IMG/VR virus record: IMGVR_UViG_3300047356_000150
Span: 1 to 34,406 of that record
Reading direction: 5' to 3' (one strand)
Length of the DNA stretch: 34,406 nt
From: a virus
Shown here: positions 27,895-34,406 of the stretch, piece after piece
Position numbering within the stretch: the first letter of the stretch is position 1
How the letters are laid out: each line of letters starts with the position of its first letter
Position numbers and translations under genes: made by a program
The notes under the pieces: model-generated
What the model saw: only the letters and a program-made list of their open reading frames with translations
What the model was told of the DNA's origin: nothing
The model's database searches: none

Positions 27895-29975
27895 TAGTAG
27901 CCGAGGGAGTAGTAAGAGATTTGAGCGTCTAGGATGTCATTAATTTCCACCGAAGAACGGTAGCCTTGACCACGCCAGAATTGGATAGCTTTTTGTTGTT
28001 CTTCTGAGGGATTATCTATGTCCCATCCATCAGCAGCATCACGGAGCGCTTGGAACACTTCACCTCCAAGTGGGAAGTCTTGGAAACCAATACGAGCTCT
28101 TGCGCGTACCTTTTCGTCATAGCTGTCGAGGGTAGGGAAGCCATAGATTAATAAGCTTCCTTTAGTTAAAGCTGAAGCGTCACTATCGTCAAGCATACGT
28201 TTACGCTCATTCACGAGATCTGATGTCTTTACGTCTTCTAGTTTTTTACCAGATTGAAGGATAGGATAAGGAACATCGCCCCAACCCTCTTCATTAATCT
28301 CGCGAGCCTCTCCAACAGCATCAGCAGCAACTTCAGGTGATTTAATGTAATCCCTTACGCGAGCATTAAGTGCTTTTTGAATGCCTGCTTCCTTGCGAAC
28401 ATCGGCTAGTATCTCTTTAGCCTTAACTTGAATGTTAGTGTTAAATTCATTCATATCACGACCAGAGGCATCCCAGACTCCTTGAGCTTCTTGACGTAGG
28501 ATAGATTTAAACTCACCAGCAAATTCAATACCTAGATCTCTTTCACTAGTGATGTCTGACGTGTATTTGTCTGAATAGAATTTGTATTGAGATGATTCAT
28601 CATTACGCCACTTAACAGCAGCGCTGTGTGTATCAAACATCTCAATGACTTTGGTATCTGACTTAGGAACATTAGCGCCTAGTGGGATGTCCCGAAGAGT
28701 CGCTGTAGGATTAGCTAGCAGGTATTCTTTAATCTTTGTAGACGCTTCCGCATACTGCTCTTCCGTGGTTATACCTAAAATTGGTTTAGCAAATAGGCCT
28801 TCCTTTGTGATACGAAGGTTGTCATCCTGAATGGATCCTAAGAGCGTTTGGCTTATGTCGCTTCCATTAACAGCTAACTCAGAAGTAAGAGTATTCCATG
28901 CTTGAAACATATCGTTGGGAGACATGCCTTCTGTAAAAAGAGTATCTAGTTTTTCCTTAGCATCTGCCTCTGAGACTTTACCAGCAAGAAGCGCGTTCAT
29001 CATGCCTTTCTGTTTAGTCTCAAAGGATGCACTAGATAAGAACAAGCTCATCACGGTGTCATTATGAATCTCTACGTTGGCTTTGAGTGGCTTTAAGTTG
29101 TCCTCTACGTTGTTACGAGCACTCTTGATAGAACTCCGTATCCTTGAAATCTCTTTCTTACCTTCAGAGGAACCAAATAGCTTGGCGTTACCATGTAAAT
29201 TGTAAGTTGCAGCTTCATTTAACAAAGCTTCAGCTTGGGAAATTTTACCTTGCTCCATTAATACAGCAGCGTAAGCAGTAACAATACCACGGAGCTTAGC
29301 GGCTTTCTCAGAGGGCTTCAGGTCAAGAGCCCAAGCGTTCATCTCAGCACGAGCATGTTTAAGCCCAGCAGTGATACCTTGTTTCTTAATGATGTCAGAG
29401 GTGTCGGCAGAGAGCTGCATAAAGGCTTGGTCTTTCTTGTTGTCTACCCAAGCGGCTGTAGCTTCGTCCCGTAGGTTATCTACAAAGGAACCTGTGAGTG
29501 CTGCTATTGCTTGCTCACGGTTTTCGTTTCCACCAAACTGGTCTAACAACTCATCAGCAAACGCTTGGCGTTCACCTTCCATTGTTGCTATGAACTCTTT
29601 TGGTTTTTGTTTAAGAGATGCATCAGTACGAGCAAGACCCATGAAGCGTTCTTTGATTGCCTCTTCGTTCATTACGAAGTGACGCTTAACGAGACCTTGT
29701 TGGTACGCTTTGTCGTAGCCTAGGATGCCTTTAGTCTCTTTGTCATTAAGAGCGCCCTCTACGTCCATAGTAGTAGATGCAGCCTGAGCTCCCATCTCTT
29801 TGGCGATGTTAGATGCTTGCCCCAAGACTTGTGGAGTGCGTCGTAACGCTTGCGCTAGTTGTAGTGCCGAGTTGGTCTTTGGCGTAGGCGCAACAGCCAC
29901 ATTATATTGTCCTCCACGTGCTGCTGTTGGGCGTAGTGCTGGTGTTCCTAGGTCTAGTTGTACTTGTTTACGCAT
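27894..29975 (-). CDS. Internal virion protein, T7 gp15-like
   Basis: A 693-residue, largely helical protein (T7 gp15 is 747). It starts MRKQVQLDLGTPALRPTAARG and is rich in Ala, Lys, Glu with repeated helical pairs, for example QAASTTMDVEGALNDKETKG and FVMNEEAIKERFMGLARTDAS. The C-terminus contains WDIDNPSEEQQKAIQFWRGQ. Position between gp14-like and gp16-like genes fits the T7 core ejection proteins, which form a periplasmic tunnel with gp16. There is no signal peptide or enzymatic motif. Identity to T7 is too low to align by eye; synteny and size carry the call. Confidence 0.85.
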   Translation of the reverse strand: MRKQVQLDLGTPALRPTAARGGQYNVAVAPTPKTNSALQLAQALRRTPQVLGQASNIAKEMGAQAASTTMDVEGALNDKETKGILGYDKAYQQGLVKRHFVMNEEAIKERFMGLARTDASLKQKPKEFIATMEGERQAFADELLDQFGGNENREQAIAALTGSFVDNLRDEATAAWVDNKKDQAFMQLSADTSDIIKKQGITAGLKHARAEMNAWALDLKPSEKAAKLRGIVTAYAAVLMEQGKISQAEALLNEAATYNLHGNAKLFGSSEGKKEISRIRSSIKSARNNVEDNLKPLKANVEIHNDTVMSLFLSSASFETKQKGMMNALLAGKVSEADAKEKLDTLFTEGMSPNDMFQAWNTLTSELAVNGSDISQTLLGSIQDDNLRITKEGLFAKPILGITTEEQYAEASTKIKEYLLANPTATLRDIPLGANVPKSDTKVIEMFDTHSAAVKWRNDESSQYKFYSDKYTSDITSERDLGIEFAGEFKSILRQEAQGVWDASGRDMNEFNTNIQVKAKEILADVRKEAGIQKALNARVRDYIKSPEVAADAVGEAREINEEGWGDVPYPILQSGKKLEDVKTSDLVNERKRMLDDSDASALTKGSLLIYGFPTLDSYDEKVRARARIGFQDFPLGGEVFQALRDAADGWDIDNPSEEQQKAIQFWRGQGYRSSVEINDILDAQISYYSLGY

Positions 29976-29980
29976 TATGA

Positions 29981-30559
29981 TTAAAAGTCTTTGGTTACGG
30001 AATAAGTGGACAGTCCTGTTTGAGCACCGCTAATAGCAGCCCCAAGGTAATCAGGCTTTTCGATAGGTCTGTTAATACGAAGCATGTTGTTAGTGAAACT
30101 GAGCCCAGCATTATCAAGCTGCATGCTACGCCCTACATCGTTCATTTGGAGTTGTTGCTGTGTAGCAAAGTTGTAGTTAGCCTCTTCTCGTGTCAGATCG
30201 TTGATAAGAGCATCAACACTAAGTCCTGCTACTCCTGCCTCACCAGCACTTACTCGTGCCGTTGCTCGTGCCTCACGGGCTTTCCTAGCGGATTCGTTAA
30301 CACGCTGTGCTGCCGCAACTTCCTCTTGTCCTTGCTGGACACGCATTGATGACACTTCTCGGAGATAGCGTTCGCGTTCTGCTGCCGAAGCGTTCTTTTG
30401 GACTTTCGCTTGGGTCTTTGCTTGTTGGCGTTGACCATACATTTGAGCTCCCGCTGAGGCTACGCCCATAGTAGTTGAGATGGCTGCTGCGCCTACAGAC
30501 GCCGCTGTAGCTTGAGAAGCGCCTAAAGCTAGGCCAATAGATGTTACTATTTCACACAT
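29981..30559 (-). CDS. Internal virion protein, T7 gp14-like
   Basis: A 192-residue Ala/Gln-rich protein starting MCEIVTSIGLALGASQATAA; T7 gp14 starts MCWMAAIPIAMTAVQA, also Met-Cys followed by a small hydrophobic Ala-rich stretch. The middle is a long helix with AERERYLREVSSMRVQQGQ and VNESARKAREARATARVSAGEAGVAGLS, and then TREEANYNFATQQQLQMND. In T7 this protein inserts in the outer membrane during ejection and forms the outer pore. It starts 2 bp past the gp13-like stop. Confidence 0.88.
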   Translation of the reverse strand: MCEIVTSIGLALGASQATAASVGAAAISTTMGVASAGAQMYGQRQQAKTQAKVQKNASAAERERYLREVSSMRVQQGQEEVAAAQRVNESARKAREARATARVSAGEAGVAGLSVDALINDLTREEANYNFATQQQLQMNDVGRSMQLDNAGLSFTNNMLRINRPIEKPDYLGAAISGAQTGLSTYSVTKDF

Positions 30560-30560
30560 A

Positions 30561-31031
30561 TTATTTAGAGGGTATTATAAATTCAAAGAAGGGTTGATTG
30601 CTAAAGGTAAGTTTACGAATGAAGATTGCTCCACAGAATTTGAGCCACTTAAGGGCTACGTGGTTATCCTCATGGACAAAGTTAAAGGTTGCGCCATAAG
30701 GCTTGGTTAATCGTTGAGTCCACTCACGGGACGCTTTAAGGAAGTCATAGGCGTTGTCAGAAACACTCTCCGTGCCTAGACACCAGATGTACGCTTGGTT
30801 CTCTATCTGTCCAACACCAAACATTGCAAAGGGAACCCCTTCAGCATCTAGGGCTGTCAAGGTAACGTCATCACTCTCTAAGCCACTCAAGAGAGCCTGA
30901 CGGGGATCGTGACCCATACAGGCTATCTCTATCTTGTCTGCTTTACGCATATACGGATAGATACGCTCTACGTGGTTATAGGTAGCAACAACTACCTTAC
31001 AATCCCCGTGGGTACTTAGGACTTTATCCAT
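30561..31031 (-). CDS. gp13-like assembly protein (DUF2833-type, acetyltransferase-like fold)
   Basis: From ATG 31031 the protein is 156 residues (MDKVLSTHGDCKVVVATYNH). The reading frame opens further upstream to 31163, but that part lies over the gp12 3' end. The core ALDAEGVPFAMFGVGQ, then NQAYIWCLGTESVSDNAYDFL, REWTQRLTKPYGATFNFVHE, LKWLKFCGAIFIRK follows T7 gp13 (SLYGFPLAIGG, QCWFVTSDQVW, LWNYVWVGN, IRFLKTIGAVFHEEY). T7 gp13 is required for assembly of infectious virions. The GNAT-like plan suggests ancestry from an acetyltransferase, without evidence of activity. It overlaps the gp12 stop by 8 nt (ATGGATAA). Confidence 0.85.
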   Translation of the reverse strand: MDKVLSTHGDCKVVVATYNHVERIYPYMRKADKIEIACMGHDPRQALLSGLESDDVTLTALDAEGVPFAMFGVGQIENQAYIWCLGTESVSDNAYDFLKASREWTQRLTKPYGATFNFVHEDNHVALKWLKFCGAIFIRKLTFSNQPFFEFIIPSK

Positions 31032-33819
31032 ATCGGTTAGAGCGGGAGTGAACAAAGGATTCAAACTCGGCACTCTGGAATGTACTCGGAAGAGCACTCT
31101 CGTTTTCGATGGTGATAGTCGTGTCCTGTGGTTTGGTGAACACAGGGAAGCGATAGAAGCCACTGTCGAGGCTTAGGGAACCAAGTACAGATGAACCTAC
31201 AACATCAGGAGTAAAGATGTTCTCATAGGTATCACGGAACTTAGGGGTCACCTTAACTTTGAAGTAAGCTGATTTGTCGTAGTACAGCGAGCCATTACGG
31301 ATCATCATCTTGGCTGCGTTGGAGGGACTCTTACCGTTCCCTGCTTTAGCTTTGAAGAGCTGCTCAGAGAACGTGTACTTCATTGTGTAAGGGATACCTA
31401 CCCAGACATCTGTATCGGCTGACACAGGGCTGCTAAGGGTGACTGTAGAACCGCTATTGGTGCAGTTAAGGGCTAACCCATCAGTCGTGTAGACTTCTAC
31501 TGAGTTGTCCTCTGGGGTGTACGGAAGGGTGATTGTATCAGAGCCATTGGTGACTGTGACTGCTACTCGGTTGTCTAGGTGAGTAACATAGCCAGCATCG
31601 TCCGATAGACCAGACTCCAGAGGCATCTCTACGAGGTTAGTTTCTCCGTTGTTGGTAATGAGTAAGAATAGAGATGAGTCAATGAACTCAATACCTCGTA
31701 TCTCACCTGTGAAGGTAAACTTAGACCAAGCGCTCAGGACTTTCTGATTGTTGTTCCAGAAGTAATTGTAGATGTATAGGGAGCCCTTTTCGTTAGCACT
31801 GAGGAGAGCTATAACGTCCTCTGATGTAGTTCCAGCCATTGCGATGATGTTACTAGGAATGTAAGCGGGAACATGCTCGGTCACTTCTACAGCGTCGTAG
31901 GTCTCTGTATTCGCACTTAGAGCTAACTCACGGAGTCCTGTGTAGGAGCCACGAGTGAACGGGAAGTAGACGTAGGAACCTAGTGGAGTAGGAGAAACAG
32001 AGTCATCTAGACTGAAGTTAGTTGTAGGAGACACCGAGACAGTCTTAGGTGTGAATAAGTCACCACCTTTCATCACGAACTGAACGTTGTCCGCAAACAA
32101 CATCAAGTTCTCTTGGAAGATAGTGGCAGATTTAAGGTTAGTGACCTTGGTGCTACTTACGGTGACGTCGATAGGCCCTGAGTCGAGCAGTGAGGATACT
32201 GTCGTCCTGTAGAAGTTAAAGAACTCCCCAGCTTCGGAGAACACCACACTGTCATCGGTAATAAATCCTAAGCGATTTTTAAAGAATACAATGTCATTGA
32301 TAGATTTACCAACAAATGATGGATTTGGATTTGTCTCCTCGTCCCCTGCTGCTCGCTTGGCGTAATCTAATGCAACAACCTCAAGTGTATTAAGGTTAGT
32401 GCTTCGGATAGTCATCGGCATAGAGTTTACGTCAAAGCCTTCGGATATATTAGGAGCTACGGTTTCTTCCCAAGCTCCGTCCCCGTAGTCTAGCCCACTG
32501 TGTGTGGTAAACTTCACCCAATAATTATCTTGGTCTAGGTCCGCATCTCCTACGACTTCTACTACAAAGTTATTAGGAGCTTTTGTAGGTAAATCCGCTA
32601 GTGAGTCGGTGCGTTTGTAAATACCTTTGATACCGCTTCCGCCTAACCCATCATCGGTAGTTAAGGAAAAATCACCCTCAACCTCATTATGCTCGATGAT
32701 TATTGTATATCCTTCTCTGGTTGCTGTTAAGTGATTAGCACCAGCGGGGTCAAATATCGTATCACTATTAAAAGCTACTGTATGAAAATGGTAACCCTCA
32801 TAGCTGTCATTTAATAACGACTTGGCAATGTTGTCTGTAGAGGCATCTGCTGAGACAGAGTTCCGTGTGCCGATTGTTGAAAATACATGGGTAGCCCCTG
32901 TCGCTATGTCCCCTTGCACTGTTAAAGACACGCTTGCATTGTAGTCGAATGCGAAATCACCTCCAGATACTTGCGTGTCGTGTTGTCCAAAAGTCCCTTG
33001 CTCGGTAATGCTTACGCTTCCAACTTTCTTAGTGCCGTTTCCCGTGCCATCATCCACTAATGTTATTTCAACAACAGGTTGAACCACTGTGTTAGCGTAA
33101 GTCCATTGCCCGTTAATGTAGCTGCCAAGGTCTCCGAAATCAATGTTTACGGTAAGTTCGGTGGGAGTCCCAGCGGGGTATCCTTCCCCAGCATTTGTTA
33201 TGGATATAGCGTCAATGTAGAACATTTCCCACCCACTACCATAGTATTTATCTGATACGGTTACATCGAATGTAGCCACGGTAGAAGCAACGGCTCCGCT
33301 TATGTTGCCTCCAATAGTAACTTCGTATTTCTTCTCATAGTCTCCTTGAGCAATATAAACAAAGCCCTTCTTTTCGAGTGCTGGTGTCTTAGTTTGTGAT
33401 AGAGAGACGCTGACTTCTTTATTTACTATGAATGTATTATCAGCCACCGTAAGGGCCTTTAGACTCTCTCTGGGTGTGCTTGTTTGAAGATAAGTTGGAG
33501 GAGTAAGAGCGGATGTGCTTCCATTCATTGAGCACTTAACACCAGTCACAATGTTCCAAGCTTCCATCCCCGAACCAGTGTGGATAACTACATACTTCTC
33601 GTTATCATCTCGATTGATAAAGTGAACAAAGCTATCAGCATCAATAGCTGTCTGCAACAACCTAGCAACGTGCCGAGTGTTAGGACGTTTCTTCAGTCCC
33701 TCTGCAACAGAGCTTAGAGCGTTTTCCTGCTCCTCGCATTGACCATCAAAACGAGTGGCATCAGGTTGCTGAGAGACACCTTGGATAAGGTTAGGAACAC
33801 TAGTGTTAATTAAAGCCAT
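31024..33819 (-). CDS. Tail tubular protein B, T7 gp12-like nozzle
   Basis: A 931-residue protein that forms the tail nozzle (T7 gp12 is 794). It begins MALINTSVPNLIQGVSQQPDATRFDGQ followed by CEEQENALSSVAEGLKKRPN, nearly word for word the conserved gp12 start (split here to keep short). It continues beta-rich with SFVGKSINDIVFFKNRLGF, SEAGEFFNFYRTTVSSLLDS, FADNVQFVMKGGDLFTP and a YYDKSAYFKVKVTPKFRDTY segment near the C-terminus. An extra region near residues 160-470 (VTIGGNISGAVAST to EGFDVNSM) makes it longer than T7 and may be an inserted surface domain. The start overlaps the gp11 stop as TAATG. Confidence 0.95.
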   Translation of the reverse strand: MALINTSVPNLIQGVSQQPDATRFDGQCEEQENALSSVAEGLKKRPNTRHVARLLQTAIDADSFVHFINRDDNEKYVVIHTGSGMEAWNIVTGVKCSMNGSTSALTPPTYLQTSTPRESLKALTVADNTFIVNKEVSVSLSQTKTPALEKKGFVYIAQGDYEKKYEVTIGGNISGAVASTVATFDVTVSDKYYGSGWEMFYIDAISITNAGEGYPAGTPTELTVNIDFGDLGSYINGQWTYANTVVQPVVEITLVDDGTGNGTKKVGSVSITEQGTFGQHDTQVSGGDFAFDYNASVSLTVQGDIATGATHVFSTIGTRNSVSADASTDNIAKSLLNDSYEGYHFHTVAFNSDTIFDPAGANHLTATREGYTIIIEHNEVEGDFSLTTDDGLGGSGIKGIYKRTDSLADLPTKAPNNFVVEVVGDADLDQDNYWVKFTTHSGLDYGDGAWEETVAPNISEGFDVNSMPMTIRSTNLNTLEVVALDYAKRAAGDEETNPNPSFVGKSINDIVFFKNRLGFITDDSVVFSEAGEFFNFYRTTVSSLLDSGPIDVTVSSTKVTNLKSATIFQENLMLFADNVQFVMKGGDLFTPKTVSVSPTTNFSLDDSVSPTPLGSYVYFPFTRGSYTGLRELALSANTETYDAVEVTEHVPAYIPSNIIAMAGTTSEDVIALLSANEKGSLYIYNYFWNNNQKVLSAWSKFTFTGEIRGIEFIDSSLFLLITNNGETNLVEMPLESGLSDDAGYVTHLDNRVAVTVTNGSDTITLPYTPEDNSVEVYTTDGLALNCTNSGSTVTLSSPVSADTDVWVGIPYTMKYTFSEQLFKAKAGNGKSPSNAAKMMIRNGSLYYDKSAYFKVKVTPKFRDTYENIFTPDVVGSSVLGSLSLDSGFYRFPVFTKPQDTTITIENESALPSTFQSAEFESFVHSRSNRYG

Positions 33820-34406
33820 TATGTAAGGTCGTAGTTACGGTTAATACCAATTCTGGTTGCTACGTCGTAGTTGTCAAATATAGTCCGATCAGAGCTGCCA
33901 CTATCGAAGTCCATGAGGGCTGCATAAGCTTTGTATTCATCACGAGCGATAAGTGCTTCTAGCTCACGAGAACCGATGATGCGACCTTGGAACACACGAG
34001 AGGCACGCAAGGTGATATAGCGGCGAGCTGGTTCTGGTAGAGAGTCCCAATCTAGGAGCCGTGTTTGGTTCACTTTGAGATCCTTGGTGAACACTGTGGT
34101 GTTATTAGAACGATCAAAGAGACTTAAACCACGCTGTACGACATCTATTGAAGTGTCGATAGGGTCTAGCTCAAGGATGTCCTCTGAGAGAGTTATAGTG
34201 CCATCCCCAGCAGGGCTCAGGGATACGTTTACTTCTGTGTTGAATTGCCAACCCTCTGACTGAACAGCACGGCTAATCTCATCAAGAGCAGAGATAGCTG
34301 TAGCAGCGGAAACAGGGAGTGCGTTGGTGTTACTGATACTATTGATTGGTGTTTCACCAATGTGTCCTAGCATCGAATTTACTGCTTCTAGTTTAGATGT
34401 CAGAGT
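33819..34406 (-). CDS. Tail tubular protein A, T7 gp11-like, start beyond window
   Basis: Gatekeeper that joins the portal to the nozzle. The frame runs open past ATG 34373 to the window edge with codons for TLTSKLEAVNSMLGHIGETP, the usual beginning of gp11-type proteins, so the first codons lie just outside and this gene is truncated by at most a few residues. Typical features follow: REISRAVQSEGWQFNTE-like AVQSEGWQFNTEVN, FDRSNNTTVF, WDSLPEPARRYITLRASRVFQ and GSRELEALIARDEYKAYAAL. The length of about 196 residues equals T7 gp11 (196). The next gene is coupled through TAATG. Confidence 0.93.
   Translation of the reverse strand, partial: TLTSKLEAVNSMLGHIGETPINSISNTNALPVSAATAISALDEISRAVQSEGWQFNTEVNVSLSPAGDGTITLSEDILELDPIDTSIDVVQRGLSLFDRSNNTTVFTKDLKVNQTRLLDWDSLPEPARRYITLRASRVFQGRIIGSRELEALIARDEYKAYAALMDFDSGSSDRTIFDNYDVATRIGINRNYDLT

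Noticed and set aside
31032-31163. N-terminal extension of the gp13-like gene
   Set aside because: It overlies the gp12 3' end; gp13 homology starts after MDKV at 31031.

Overview
The window holds most of the genome of a T7-like podovirus (Autographiviridae type) that carries a tyrosine integrase. All supported genes lie on the minus strand, so transcription runs from high to low coordinates. The evidence is a full T7-style gene set in T7 order: single-subunit RNA polymerase, gp2.5-like SSB, gp3 endonuclease I, gp4 primase-helicase, family A DNA polymerase, gp6 exonuclease, gp7.3-like protein, gp8 portal, tail tubular proteins A and B, internal proteins gp13 to gp16, tail fibre, holin, small terminase and large terminase. 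Almost no gene has a Shine-Dalgarno sequence; starts follow A/C-rich (ACACAC) or A/T-rich (AATAAT) leaders, or overlap the previous stop. This points to a host, or a phage, that initiates translation largely without SD pairing. The host cannot be named from the sequence. The overall gene set resembles aquatic or marine T7-like phages.

The window is a permuted piece. Its left edge cuts the portal gene after 181 codons and its right edge cuts tail tubular protein A just inside its N-terminus. The rest of the portal, the scaffold and the major capsid protein therefore lie outside. Read as a circle, the physical genome ends most probably fall in the gene-poor zone at about 16.0-17.8 kb, between the large terminase side (right end) and the first early gene.

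Layout in transcription order. (1) 17.8-16.0 kb: terminus zone with a 10-bp-period tandem array (16248-16372), 22-bp-spaced AACACT boxes, hairpins and three small genes. (2) 16.0-11.4 kb: early region with short unknown genes, the integrase, a duplicated YEDSDG-repeat gene pair, and a dense set of the octamer AAACCGCC. (3) 11.4-2.2 kb: RNA polymerase and the replication block, with an endonuclease VII-like HNH gene between polymerase and exonuclease. (4) 2.2-0 kb: gp7.3-like protein, an inserted adhesin-like gene, a small unknown gene, a structured leader and the portal. (5) 34.4-17.8 kb: tail tubes, internal proteins, fibre, holin, terminases, with two more adhesin-like genes and an HNH-like gene between the terminase subunits.

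The most unusual signals are: copies of TGACAAAT/TGTCACC boxes around the RNA polymerase promoter region, with an exact inverted 19-bp copy near the genome terminus; the one-orientation AAACCGCC octamers confined to the integrase and early region; the terminal repeat arrays; a structured RNA candidate ahead of the portal; and an internal CA-rich start leader within the primase gene that would give a T7 4B-like short form. No endolysin and no convincing repressor are visible.
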